Source: Euglena gracilis (taxonomy: Eukaryota; Euglenida; Euglenophyceae; Euglenales). Taken from it: a stretch of DNA of 64,000 nucleotides. The notes below the pieces were generated by a model. That model worked only from the letters and a program-made list of their open reading frames with translations, made no database searches and was not told the origin of the DNA. Below, one piece after another: positions 11,601-19,352 of this stretch. Both the position numbers and the translations under genes were made by a program. The stretch is taken from assembly GCA_039621445.1 (NCBI GenBank), contig CP154956.1, positions 46,357,291-46,421,290 on the forward strand, given 5' to 3'. Numbering within the stretch: the stretch's first letter is position 1; each line of letters begins with the position of its first letter.

Positions 11601-14600
11601 TTGCATGGGTAGACCGCTCTTTTCAATGGTTGGCAACACAAAAAATACAGCCATGATTTTTCATTTGAATTGGAGATTGTCCCATCCTTTCTGTTGTGAA
11701 AGTTGTCCATAACTTTGTTCCCAATTAAAACTGACTGAAGCCCTTGCCCATACACTCACCCTCCCCTTGACTAGCTCCGCCCCTGGTCATTTCTCAATGT
11801 AATATTTGCATAAATCCCCCACATGTTTCCTAATGAGTGCTTATGAGGGTTTTTTTTTGCCGAAATTCGTTGTTAGTATCTTGACACTTCTTGTTGCGTC
11901 ATTGCGAGCACCTGCAATCGTTTTCAGACGTGTTGGCCAACTCTTTTTTTGTGTGTGCCCCCATCACTCAAGCAGCAACAGTGCTCTGTGGTTGAACATG
12001 CCGGCAACCCCTGACTTCGGTGGTGGTTTGGGGAATGGGGGAAACCTTTCCCCCTTCCTCCCCCCCCCCGTTCCCACCTCCCTTCACTTCCAAGGGCTTC
12101 TCGTGGCGCTTTGCGAGAGCCCCGGCCTACACACGGTGGCAAGGGGGGCGGAGGGCCAGCGGCGGGCAGGCAGCGGCGGCTGTGATGGCCCGGGTGGTGG
12201 CCGCCTGCCCCCTCAGCCAGGCCAAGCCCCCTGGCGCTGTGTTGGTGTTGCCCTCCCCGGGGCCCAGAGGGCCGCCCGCTGGAGCCAACGCCCATGGTGG
12301 GGAGGGGGCACACATACACATCGGTGGCCGGGGGGGCCTGCGGGCGACGAGAGCTCCGCGGGGCCGCTGCTGTCGGTGGCCTCCCCCCTGCTGGCCGTGC
12401 TGACGACGGCGCTGGCGACCCCCGCCGCCCGAGCCTCCCCCTTGAGGTGGTGGGAGCGGCGGAGCTCCCCCACCCCTGGGGGGAATGGTCCCCCAACAGT
12501 TCAGTTTACCCCCTCCCCCCGTGAGGTGGTTTTGTATCGCCTTGGAGCTGGCACACTGACTACTGACTGGGCATGTCGGGCCCCCCACGGGGCCTCCCAA
12601 GTGGTCGAGGGAAGTTGTCGTGTGCACGCTTGTCCCGGGCCACTTCCGGGGAGGGGGTAATGGCGCCTCCTGGAAAAAGGAGAAGGCTCTCTCCACCCGC
12701 TGGCAAGGGCTTGCCCCAGCTTGGAGGAAAGCCTGGTGTATTTTTGTGCCTTTTGCTCATTTTTGGGCATTTCTTCCCATCCATCTTTTCAAGGAGTGGG
12801 AGGGCAGTCTCGAGCTTTTCCCAAAGCTGAGTTTTCTGATTGCCTCGATTTCACACATATGGCATAATTGCACCCCACAACCAAGTGTGGGGTATTTTGG
12901 GGGGGATGCAGTGTGGGGAGCAGTGGGGGGGGGGGCAATGTGTGTGGTTGTGTCCGGAAACATCAGGTGTTGGATGCCCCTGGTTGCACAGGTAAGGGAT
13001 CTTGTTATTCTGGTTGTGGGGAGGGTCCGGGGGGGGGGACGAGGCCGAAGGCCAAGAACGTCAAAATGACGCCAAAAATTGCATGTGCGGGGTACTGTGG
13101 GGGGTGGGGGGGTACTGTGGGGTACTGTGCGGGCTCTCCTTTACACCATCACTCAGAAATATGTGGGAGAAAATGAGAACATGCTCGAAATGTGCAAAAA
13201 ATAAGCTCTTTTGGAAAATGAGACAGTGTGCAAAGAAAGACAAAACAACGGCAATGCATGGCGTATCACCCAACCCAGCTGGATTTTTGGCTTTTCTGCC
13301 TGTTTTTAGGAACTGGTCCAGTACGGCAGCTGGGAGGACCACCCCCCTGGACCTCACCCCGTACGCAGCACCGTTTCCAGCCAGCCAGCTGGGCCCCCTG
13401 TGGTTGCTCCCTGCAGCCGAGGGATGGCGCAGCACAGCAGCCACGCGCCTCGGAGGTGCCTGGGCACTGTCAACCCCCCAGACTCCGGACTGTTGGCCCC
13501 GGCGCAGGCTCGCCCGCAACGCCGGCAACGGCACGCAGGACCTCGCCCAGAGCGTGGCCGACACCGTGGACCAGGCTGCCATCAAGATGGCCATCAGCCA
13601 GACAGCCAGGGGCTGGGGGAGGAATGTTGGAGTGTGTGAGAGCCGGGGCGTGGGTCATTCGGGGTACGCTGGCAGGCAGGGACTGTGCCCGGCCCCTGCC
13701 GGCGCAGCTGTACTCGTCCTCTTCAGCGCAGTCCCCAACGCACTGCCTCAACCTCTCCTGGGCGTACCACACGGCGGGCAGCCTGCCGGCCGAGTACGCC
13801 GGGCTACGGCTCACCGCCGCCCTGGCCACTGTCCTGCCCCCCACCGTGCGGCTCGTGCCCAGGGCAGGACTCCGCCCTTTGGTTTCAGTGTGGGGGGGGG
13901 GAGGCAACTGCCGGAGGAGGTTGGGCTGGCTCTTGCGGCTGGCAGCCCAAACAAACGTACCAGCAGTTGTCACCAGGCTTGCATGGCCCCAGCTTCCCTC
14001 TGCTCTCGACTGTTTGGGAGAATTGACTTCTGTTTGGGAGCATTTACCCTCTCCCCGCCCTCTGTCTCGCCCCTTTTCCAGGATGAGTTTTCTCCCACAA
14101 GACAAGTCACATTCACCGACTCTAATAATTCCTTTTTCTTTTTCAAATTTGTTTTGGGGTGAGGAAATGGTGTCTAATTACCTTTCCATTCGTTTGTCAT
14201 GAATTATCACAAAAAAATTGGTTATTTTGTGTATTTTGCACACGTTGACCCGCCCAAAAACAGTCACCAGCGGGTGACCAATCTACACAGCTGGTGGTAA
14301 CATTTGGTCGCTAACTGTCCTTTCCTAAAGAAGCAAGTTTCTAAAGGATTGGAAAGTTGCGATAATTGCCGCTGAACAACTCCGGCACAAATGCAAATGC
14401 TCTGCCCACCTGCTGCTTCTCTTTGTGGCATTTAGCTTTCGGTCTTTGTTTGTCATTTTCCACATCCTGTGAGGGGAAAGGTTGGAACATTGCCCCCTTT
14501 TCAGGAAATTGTGGTGCCCCAAAGAAACTGTTACAGCTGCAGAATCGATTAATCTGTCGGTATCGGAGGTTTGTCAGGACCCCCTGTACTGGAAAACTTT

Positions 14601-16492
14601 TCACGGTGAAGGGCAGGCAGGGCAAGCATATGTCCGTGAGATCTGTATCGAGAAACTGCAGGGTCCCTGGAACTACCTGGTGCTGGTTGACGTGTCTGGG
14701 CAGTTTCCCCGGGGGGGGGGGGGGTAGGTATTATTGGCCACAAGATTGTTGAGGGTTCTGGGGGGGTTACCGTAGGAGGATGCTCGAGATCGAGCGCTCG
14801 AGCTCGAGCATCCTCGAGCGTTTTTAAGCCCCCCTCCAGGGGGGGGGGGGCTTAAAAACCATCCTCGAGCGACCTCGAGCGACCTCGAACGACATCTCGA
14901 GCATCCTCCTACGTATATGCATGCATGCATGTCCCCCCGAAACGACTTGGAACCACAAGGGATTTTGTTATTTTGGGGCCCTCGAACAGTTGAGCAACAG
15001 AAGGTATTTGCCCCCCGAAACGACTGGGAAACACAAGGGATTTTGTTATTTTGGGGCCCTCGAACAGTTGAGCAACAGGAGGGATTTGCCCCCCGAAACG
15101 ACTGGGAAACACAAGGGATTTGCCCCCCGAAACGACTTGGCAGCACAAGGGATTTTCTTATTCTGGGGCCCTCGAACAGTTGAGCAACAGAAGGGATTTG
15201 CCCCCCGAAACGATTTGGAAACACAAGGGATTTTGTTATTTTGGGGCCCTTGAACAGTTGAGCAACAGGAGGGATTCGCCCCCCGAAACAACTGTTTCCC
15301 AGTTGTTTCGGGGGGAAACACAAGGGACTTGCCCCCCGAAACGACTTGGAAACACAAGGGATTTGCCCTCGAAACGACTTGGCAGCACAAGGGATTTTGT
15401 TATTCTGGGGCCCTCGAACAGTTGAGCAACAGAAGGGATTTGCCCCCCGAAACGACTTGGAAACACAAGGGATTTTGTTATTTTGGGGCCCTCCAACAGT
15501 TGAGCAACAGAAGGGATTTGCCCCCCGAAACGACGACTTCCAGCAAAGTGCCCCGTTCGAATACCGTTCTGAGTCTCGTGATACATGCATGTATGTACGC
15601 AGGAGGATGCTCTAGAGCATCCTCGAACGACCTCGAGCGACGCTCGAGGATGCTCTAGAGCATCCTCGAGTGACCTCGAGCGACGCTCGAGGATGCTCTA
15701 GAGCATCCTCGAGCGACCTCGAGCAACGCTCGAGGATGTTTTCGAGCATCCTCGAGCGACCTCAAGCGACGCTCGAGGATGCTCTAGAGCATCCTCGAGC
15801 GACCTCGAGCGACGCTCGACGATGCTCTAGAGCCTCCTCGAGCGACCTCGAGCGGACGCTCGAGGATGCTCTAGAGCATCCTCCTACGGAACATCCTCCT
15901 ACCGTAACCCTGCCGAGGGTTCTGCAACCGTCGGTTATGGTCGACTGACAGAAGGCATGGCAGAATGCCCACCGCTCCGCTTTGGCCGGTCTTTGAGCAA
16001 CCCCCCCCCACCCCCGCCACACACTTGCCGGTGGTCGAGTAAACCCCCCCCCCCCCCAAATAATGAACCCCCCCGGTTTATTATTTGGACACCCGAAGTC
16101 GGGGTCCAGGGGGGGGTTTATTATTTGGGGGGGTTTATTATTTGGGCAAAAATTTCGAAGTCAAAATTAGACCCGAAAACCCTCCACAGGCTTCAATGGT
16201 CACTTTTTTGGCATTTTTGGGCTTTTTTAAAAACTGGGTGCTTTTTGGCTTTTTTTCTGCACCAATTTGATCCATTTTTGTGATTTTTTGCAACATTTCT
16301 GCTAATTTTTGGCTCTTTTTTTCTTTGCCCTCACACCTGCCAGAGGGGGGGGTTTATTATTTGGGCGGCCGAAGTCGGTCCTCAGGGGGGGGTTTATTAT
16401 TTGGGGGGGGTTTATTATTTGGGGGGGGTTTATTACTTGGGGGGGGTTTACCACCGGCAAGTGTGTGCCAAATCACACTTGGCACACACACA

Positions 16493-16537
<45 letters not shown>

Positions 16538-18056
16538 CCGGGGGGGGAGACAAAGCCGACCCCCCCCCCCGATGTGTGTGCCTGCTAAGTGTGATTTGGC
16601 ACACACTCGCTGGCGGTTGGGGGCGGAAAGCCGCCCCCCCCCCCCGCCAGCTGGGGAACGCCCCCTTCCCTGCCCGCAGTGGCGTCGACGGCGCAGAGCT
16701 GTAACGTCTTCCGCACCGCCCTGGGGTCCCATGCGCAGGTCCGCCCAAGGGCGCCCTCCCCTCCGTCCAACCGTCTGCTGGAAGCCAGTCCTCGCTAAAG
16801 GGGACGGGGGGGGGGCAGAGGTTCTTGGGCGAACCCCAAATAATTTTGCCCCCTGCAAAGTAAGAGGACCGACTTTTTGGCCCCTCATCCCCTGCAAGGC
16901 CTTTGGGCAGCACCAAAAGCCATTGATGGATCGATTCCCAGTGTCAGACGCAGGTTTTAATTGGATTTTTTCCCCACAATTTGAAACTTCCATTTATCTG
17001 ACAACAAGTTGAGGCATTTCAAATGACCCTTTTTCAGTGCTAACTGCCTCTTTTATTTTCCACAAAGGTGCGTCATTGATCGTTTTGTTCCTTGTGGGGA
17101 AGCAAAGTTATTTGGACTGATCTTCTTCAGCCTTCCGGCCCCCTTGCCGCTGGCGGCTATTGCTGCTGAATGGCACCACCGGAGAGCAGCTCACGGCGGC
17201 AACCTTCTTGCAGTTGACAGGTGGAGCAGTGGAGTTGTGCCCGCAGCCATCCCGTGCATTTGGTCATTCCTAGGCCTATCACCTTTAGGGTTTTCTTAAA
17301 TTGTGGGACCCTTCCTCCCCGGGGGCAATTTTTTCCCCAGCCAGCAACTCCAAGCCGGGATGTGGACCCCCCCCGGGTCCCCGGGGGGGCATCACTGAAA
17401 TAGTATTGGAGGGCCAGCTCTGGCCCAGCGGAGTTCCATTCTTTTTGGTGCGAAGCGCCGAAATTTCTTCAAAAGGATTTTCAAATGTGGTGAAAGAGCG
17501 ATGATCCTGAGTGGTTTGGGGCTCCATCTTTTTTTTTGGCTGAAAAATTCCAATTTTGGCCGGATTTGAGCTGTTTTGAGTGGGTCAGGCTGGTCCAGCC
17601 GGGTCCAACTGCAAGCCCCCCCCCCCCCCCAAGGGTCCACCTCAGGAAACCCCGGATCGCCTTCACCGCTGCACAAGCAGCTCGGCATTCAGGCACAACA
17701 GCACGTTCAAACAGGCACCGGGATGGAGACCCCACAGTTCACAGCACGCAACGATCTCCACAACTCCACTGGAACTGCGGTGCCAGGTGCCAAACGTGCT
17801 TGCGTCACGGCCGGGGGCGGCTGCGTCGCCGGCTGGCGCCGCCGGTCTTCGAGACGGTCCCCGCCGATGCCCGCCGCTCCGCCGAGGCCCAGCGGACGAA
17901 GTTTGCCCCGCAGGACGTCGGCCGCTGAGGGGCCGTCCGGACGGCCGGCCCCTCCCCGCAACCATGGACGGTGTCGTGCGTCACGCAGGACCCGACGACT
18001 GGGGAGCGGCAACTGTTCCCCCCGACCAATGGCACCTGCGGCATGCGGGTTCCGGG
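2885..18056 (+). CDS. Gene A: putative polycystin/REJ-like ectodomain protein (multi-exon, partial)
   Basis: About 15 GC-rich exons on the plus strand give a protein rich in Ala, Thr, Val, Leu and Ser, with scattered Cys and N-glycosylation sites (NVT, NLT, NTT, NGT). Beta-strand-like 'TATLTLPILPATANLT' segments precede helical repeats such as 'DMRCLQAATALAAAANTTE' and 'DLAQSVADTVDQAAIKMA'. This order resembles the REJ and GAIN-like region of polycystin-1/REJ proteins, cell-surface receptors with a large ectodomain. That is family inference; no PLAT, GPS tripeptide or channel segment is seen. Phases match for joins 3723/3785, 7468/8300, 8447/8599, 8734/12170 and 12446/13508, which supports one gene. 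Start and stop are not identified. The gene converges on gene B. Alternative: an unrelated secreted Ala/Thr-rich surface protein. Confidence 0.4.
3453..3723 (+). CDS. Gene A exon 2
   Basis: Frame reads 'LPLPHVLYSEPVPLYPLQGL' and 'EQTYIGHRISVSAG', beta-rich ectodomain style. The acceptor is ATGAG| at 3451-3452 and the donor CACGG|GTGGC is at 3724. It ends in phase 0 and joins exon 3 across a 61-bp intron with a clear pyrimidine tract. Confidence 0.5.
3785..3965 (+). CDS. Gene A exon 3 (3' border approximate)
   Basis: Begins after CCCACCCCCAG and reads 'HSPTLALPSLVPPSGGYQAI' and 'VSRLEVQPPAGLSPVSPVE'. The phase agrees with exon 2. The end is lost in a poly-G run at 3980-3993, so the donor is not assigned. 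Confidence 0.45.
4434..4735. repeat. Copy of GATATAAGG-ended repeat, 3' end degraded
   Basis: Begins with GGCTCCGATATAAGGGG, close to the terminus of the nested element at 6679. The interior matches it in order: poly-C/G steps, a GGCGCTCTGCACC stem-loop, then CCAAAAAGTGCTCAAAATGG. No matching right terminus remains. Confidence 0.6.
4946..5673. repeat. 730-bp (TG)n microsatellite with TGGG interruptions
   Basis: Almost continuous TG, interrupted by GGTGGGTGGGTG blocks. It runs directly into a GC-rich exon of gene A and would have to act as its upstream intron tail. All long Val/Cys or His/Thr frames over it are repeat translations, not proteins. Confidence 0.95.
5702..5873 (+). CDS. Gene A exon 4
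   Basis: Reads 'GAALDTSGLPPATSQLSLAV' then 'TGTASAVPVQRCTAVTVDL'. The acceptor GGGAG| at 5701 follows the TG tract. Donor GGCA|GTACC at 5874 gives phase 1, matching exon 5. A second GT at 5888 is possible. Confidence 0.45.
6049..6197 (+). CDS. Gene A exon 5
   Basis: Acceptor CATAG| at 6047-6048 and donor CAGCGG|GTCC at 6198. Reads 'ASALLLSSYVGEADSPVIAK' and 'SPLGDVSGYTWTL'. The 'V(S)GYTWTL' ending resembles the W-containing strand that closes REJ-type Ig-like modules. Confidence 0.5.
6438..6445. repeat. Target-site duplication, left (GTTCAGAT)
   Basis: Exact 8-bp match to 7197-7204 on the other side of the element at 6446-7196. Confidence 0.85.
6446..7196. mobile_element. TIR element with 8-bp TSD (751 bp), composite
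   Basis: Termini CAGGCTTGTGCTTA (6446) and TAAGCACAAGCCTC (7183-7196) are inverted copies with 13 of 14 matches, bracketed by a perfect 8-bp direct repeat. It has no ORF that looks like a transposase, so it is non-autonomous (MITE-like). It lies inside the gene A intron between exons 5 and 6. A second repeat family (6679-7108) is nested within it. The 8-bp TSD and CAG-type ends recall hAT elements, which is inference. Confidence 0.85.
6679..7108. mobile_element. Nested repeat with GATATAAGG inverted termini
   Basis: Left end AGGGTTTGATATAAGGA (6679-6695), right end TCCTTATATCGAACCCT (7092-7108). Both flanks are poly-C, so a TSD cannot be recognised. The interior carries the GGCGCTTCGCGCC stem-loop at about 6864 and a CCCAAAAAGTGCCC segment. 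Related ends occur at about 4434, 25210 and 43585. Confidence 0.75.
7197..7204. repeat. Target-site duplication, right (GTTCAGAT)
   Basis: Pairs with 6438-6445. Confidence 0.85.
7278..7468 (+). CDS. Gene A exon 6
   Basis: Acceptor GCCCCCAG| and donor CGAG|GTAAGA, the best consensus donor in the gene. Reads 'TATLTLPILPATANLTAAVI' followed by 'VVDVQRATQPL'. It ends in phase 1, exactly what exon 7 needs. Confidence 0.55.
7643..7650. repeat. Target-site duplication, left (GTTCAAGT)
   Basis: Exact 8-bp copy at 7946-7953. Confidence 0.9.
7651..7945. mobile_element. TIR element with perfect 8-bp TSD (295 bp)
   Basis: CAGGCTTGTGCTTA at 7651 and its exact inverted copy TAAGCACAAGCCTG at 7932-7945, flanked by GTTCAAGT on both sides. 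Same family as 6446-7196, without the nested insertion, so it shows the shorter ancestral form. It carries CCTGGAAAAGGCCATTT and TTTTCTGGGTTCC segments shared with the copies at 6600-6660 and 26160-26215. It lies in the intron between exons 6 and 7. Confidence 0.9.
7946..7953. repeat. Target-site duplication, right (GTTCAAGT)
   Basis: Pairs with 7643-7650. Confidence 0.9.
8300..8447 (+). CDS. Gene A exon 7
   Basis: Acceptor CCCCCTCAG| and donor GGCAG|GTACC. Reads 'MTCQATVTVLGADPAVVAAI' and ends 'SDGAVACG'. It starts needing 2 nt (matches exon 6) and ends in phase 2 (matches exon 8). An earlier AG at 8255-8256 is open too, but breaks phase. Confidence 0.6.
8599..8734 (+). CDS. Gene A exon 8
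   Basis: Acceptor CACCGGCAG| and donor TGCAG|GTCAAC. Reads 'TGTTDMRCLQAATALAAAAN' then a helical 'VAVVVQTLTNVANALQ'. The helix-rich, Thr/Ala-rich style is what suggests a GAIN-like subdomain. The frame stays open after the donor ('VNSSADSDAVLN'), so retention or a later donor is possible. Confidence 0.6.
8855..9105. repeat. C/G-stepped repeat with GGCGCGAAGC module
   Basis: Poly-T, then opposed poly-C and poly-G runs, TTTTCGGCGCGAAGCACCC, then CCC-rich DNA and GTGGGTGGGTGGGTGGG. It has the same internal layout as the TIR elements in this window, but no clean termini. Confidence 0.5.
9190..9545. repeat. Degenerate AAAATGGCCAAAAGTGGCC array
   Basis: About 30 imperfect copies of a 10-13 bp unit (CCAAAAATGG, CCAAAAGTGG). 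It is flanked on both sides by GTCTAACGACCACCCCCCC words (9130 and 9590). A related array is at 26445-26695. The minus-strand Phe/Leu/Gly frame over it is repeat translation. Confidence 0.8.
9700..10140. repeat. GTGACTGACTGGTTTTTT repeat, orientation 1
   Basis: Repeated TGACTGACTGGTTTTTT phrases around opposed C/G runs, with a GGCGCCGAAGGCGCC stem-loop at about 9833. A reverse-oriented relative with ACCAGTCAGTCACTCTGAAA is at 58180-58470. Confidence 0.75.
10141..12169. other. Gene A intron interior, no exon called
   Basis: Part of the 3.4-kb intron between exons 8 and 9, whose phases already agree, so no exon is needed. It includes several AAGCAACCC words (11373-11510). A GC-richer frame at 10850-10930 ('LSLLANTTTTASNYLVQSAL') has an AG acceptor but no matching phase or donor. 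Confidence 0.5.
11533..11560. repeat. 28-bp near-perfect palindrome
   Basis: AAATATAAGCAAC, GG, GTTGCTTATATTT. It is next to a poly-G run and looks like the terminus of the AAATATAA-CCCC hairpin family seen at 39-45 kb. Confidence 0.75.
12170..12296 (+). CDS. Gene A exon 9 (3' border uncertain)
   Basis: Acceptor CGGGCAG|, phase 0 as required by exon 8. Reads 'AAAAVMARVVAACPLSQAKP' and 'GAVLVLPSPGPRGPPAG'. The proposed donor CATG|GTGGGG gives phase 1, while exon 10 would prefer phase 2, so the short intron to exon 10 is provisional. Confidence 0.4.
12354..12446 (+). CDS. Gene A exon 10
   Basis: Reads 'SAGPLLSVASPLLAVLTTAL' then 'ATPAARASPL'. Donor TTGAG|GTGGTG ends in phase 2 and agrees with exon 11. 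The acceptor ACGAGAG| is within about 60 bp of exon 9. Confidence 0.45.
13508..13631 (+). CDS. Gene A exon 11
   Basis: Acceptor GGCGCAG|, reading 'RLARNAGNGTQDLAQSVADT' and 'VDQAAIKMAISQTA'. Donor GGA|GTGTGTGAG is phase 0, matching exon 12. This is the most helix-like segment of the protein. Confidence 0.55.
13732..13850 (+). CDS. Gene A exon 12 (3' border uncertain)
   Basis: Acceptor TTCAGCGCAG|, reading 'SPTHCLNLSWAYHTAGSLPA' then 'AALATVLPPTVRLV'. A GC donor CTCGT|GCCC at about 13851 would fit the next candidate exon. GT sites downstream at 13880-13892 are alternatives. Confidence 0.5.
14505..14662 (+). CDS. Gene A candidate exon 12b
   Basis: Acceptor CCCCTTTTCAG|, reading 'KLWCPKETVTAAESINLSVS' and 'DPLYWKTFHGEGQAGQAYV'. 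Codon usage is less GC-rich than in the neighbouring exons. A donor CAGG|GTCCC keeps phase with the short exon at 16680. It might be a chance open frame. Confidence 0.25.
14751..14760. repeat. Target-site duplication, left (GAGGGTTCTG)
   Basis: Exact 10-bp copy at 15915-15924, outside the hairpin termini. Confidence 0.75.
14930..15535. repeat. ~78-bp direct-repeat array (GCCCCCCGAAACGACTTGG)
   Basis: The unit is GATTTGCCCCCCGAAACGAC plus TTGGAAACACAAGG, then ATTTTGTTATTTTGGGGCCC and TCGAACAGTTGAGCAACAG. The CCCCCCGAAACGA word starts near 14932, 15010, 15088, 15124, 15199, 15331, 15445 and 15520. Shorter units lack the middle part. A small hairpin sits at 15282-15316. The same array is present in inverted orientation at 18285-18945. 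Confidence 0.9.
15600..15895. repeat. Palindromic GAGGATGCTCTAGAGCATCCTC array
   Basis: Tandem head-to-head units of GCTCGAGGATGCTCTAGAGC and its inverse, about 45-60 bp apart with GACCTCGAGCGAC spacers. Each unit is a self-complementary hairpin. It makes up the right arm of the element. Confidence 0.85.
15915..15924. repeat. Target-site duplication, right (GAGGGTTCTG)
   Basis: Pairs with 14751-14760. Confidence 0.75.
16018..16467. mobile_element. Element with perfect 18-bp TIRs and TTTATTATTTGGG core
   Basis: CACACACTTGCCGGTGGT at 16018-16035 and its exact inverse at 16450-16467. The interior has CCCAAATAATGAACCCCCC and repeated GGGGTTTATTATTTGGGG words at both ends and a T-rich centre. 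No TSD is recognised. It is the same style as the elements at 25600-25810, 38850-39880 and 45010-45440. Confidence 0.75.
16461..16607. repeat. Hairpin with inverted GCCAAATCACACTT and (CA)n core
   Basis: GTGTGTGCCA...TGGCACACAC forms a hairpin at 16461-16489. A CA microsatellite follows (16486-16536), and AAGTGTGATTTGGC at about 16589 is the inverse of the opening word. It directly abuts the previous element. Confidence 0.7.
16680..16738 (+). CDS. Gene A candidate exon 13 (59 bp)
   Basis: Acceptor TGCCCGCAG| and donor GCGCAG|GTCCG. Reads 'ASTAQSCNVFRTALGSHAQ' in the frame chosen. It is short, so support rests on the splice consensus and GC-rich composition. Confidence 0.35.
17131..17220 (+). 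CDS. Gene A candidate exon 14 (90 bp)
   Basis: Acceptor TCTTCTTCAG| and donor TGACAG|GTGGAG. Reads 'LLLNGTTGEQLTAATFLQLT' in one frame and 'LAAIAAEWHHRRAAHGG' in another. Phase with exon 13 is not resolved. Confidence 0.3.
17770..18056 (+). CDS. Gene A last visible exon region
   Basis: GC-rich stretch. From an AG at 17928-17929 the frame reads 'SCVTQDPTTGERQLFPPTNG' and 'TCGMRVPG' to a donor at about 18057. Upstream, 17800-17925 is open with 'PVFETVPADARRSAEAQR' but ends at TGA 17926, so it is either a separate exon or non-coding. The cysteine and NGT sequon fit an extracellular domain. No stop codon for the gene is identified. Confidence 0.35.
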
Positions 18057-18284
18057 GTCCGTGTCCGCCAGCCGGGGGAGTGCACACTCATGTGCTTCCC
18101 ATCCATTCATTCCATCCAGGTTTTCATCAACAATTACACACACAGTTCCCGCACAGTGAGAGTCAGGATGTATTTGAAACAAAATAGAGGAGTTTTTGGT
18201 TTCCTTCTTTCTGCTGTAATCCTGCACTGCTTTTTCGTGCTCATTTTCCCTTTGTTTGTTTGCTAGATGTAATTGGAGGGCAAA

Positions 18285-18945
18285 TTCCTTGTGTTTCCAA
18301 ATCGTTTTGGGGGGGCAAATCCCTTCTGTTGCTCAACTGTTCGAGGGCCCCAAAATAACAAAATCCCTTGTGTTTCCAAATCGTTTTGGGGGGAAATCCC
18401 TTGTGTCTCAAAATTGTTCTGGGGGGCAAATCCCTTCTGTTGCTCAACTGTTCAAGGGCCCCAAAATAACAAAATCCCTTGTGTTTCCAAGTCGTTTTGG
18501 GGGCAAATCCCTTGTGTTTCCAAGTCGTTCTGAGGGGCAAATCCCTTGTGTTTCCAAGTCGTTTTGGGGGCAAATCCGTTGTGTTTCCAAGTCGTTCTGA
18601 GGGGCAAACCCCTTGTGTTTCCAAGTCGTTTTGGGGGGCAAATCCCTTCTGTTGCTCAACTGTTCAAGGGCCCCAAAATAACAAAATCCCTTGTGTTTCC
18701 AAGTCGTTTTGGGGGCAAATCCCTTGTGTCTCCAAATCGTTCTGAGGGGCAAATCCCTTTTGTTATTCAACTGCTCGAGGGTCCCAAAATAACAAAACCC
18801 CTTGTGCCTCCAAGTCGTTTTGGGAGGCAAATCCCTTTTGTTTCCAAGCCGTTTTGGGGGGCAAACCGCTTGTGTTTCCAAATCGTTTTGGGGGGCAAAT
18901 CCCTTCTGTTGCTCAACTGTTCGGGGGCCCCAAAATCCCTTGGGA
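18285..18945. repeat. ~78-bp direct-repeat array, inverted copy
   Basis: Reverse complement of the array at 14930-15535: CCAAGTCGTTTTGGGGGGCA, AATCCCTTCTGTTGCTCAAC, TGTTCAAGGGCCCCAAAAT. It has about ten units, again with short units lacking the middle part. Confidence 0.9.
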
Positions 18946-18989
18946 AGACATGTGTTTCTTTTTGTGGTCCCGTGATACATGCAAGCATG

Positions 18990-19352
18990 ACAGTAGGAGG
19001 ATGCTCGAGATATCGCTCAAGGTCGCTCAAGGATGCTCATGAGCATCCTCGAGTGCCGCTCGAGGATGCTCATGAGCATCCTCGAGTGTTGTCGGAGGTC
19101 GTTCGAGGTCGCTCAAGGATGCTCATGAGCATCCTCCAGTGTCGCTCGAGGATGCTCATGAGCATCCTTGAGCGACGCTCGAGGATGCTCATGAGCATCC
19201 TTGAGCATGCTCAAGGATGCTCATGAGCATCCTCGAGTGACGCTCGAGGATGCTCGCTAAGCCCCCCCCCTCTCGAGGGGGGGGGGGCTTAAAAACGCTC
19301 AAGGATGCTCAAGCTTGAGCGCTCGAGCTTGAGCATCCTCCTACCGTAACCC
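18990..19352. mobile_element. Hairpin arm of a second composite element (left end missing)
   Basis: Opens with CAGTAGGAGGATGCTCGAGA and closes with CATCCTCCTACCGTAACCCT, the same terminus as the element at 14761. Between are GAGGATGCTCATGAGCATCC palindromes and an AAGCCCCCCC...GGGGGGGCTT hairpin at 19259-19290, which matches one at about 14826-14852. With the inverted array at 18285-18945 this looks like a 5'-truncated or rearranged copy. Confidence 0.7.

Larger units (their letters stand above)
14761..15914. mobile_element. Hairpin-ended composite element with 10-bp TSD
   Basis: Termini GGGTTACCGTAGGAGGATGC (left) and CATCCTCCTACCGTAACCCT (right) are inverted. Inside lie palindromic GAGGATGCTC/GAGCATCCTC blocks at both ends (14775-14910, 15600-15895) around a direct-repeat array (14930-15535). 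A 10-bp direct repeat brackets the whole. There is no protein-like ORF. The fold-back structure and about 10-bp TSD would fit a Mutator-like or fold-back non-autonomous element (inference). Confidence 0.75.

Noticed and set aside
14930-15535. CRISPR-like array
   Set aside because: The units are not constant repeats with unique spacers; the whole ~78-bp unit repeats, in a eukaryotic intron context with no cas genes.
17707-18087. Minus-strand Arg/Pro-rich ORF
   Set aside because: Composition-driven. The plus strand gives Cys- and sequon-bearing sequence with splice sites consistent with gene A.
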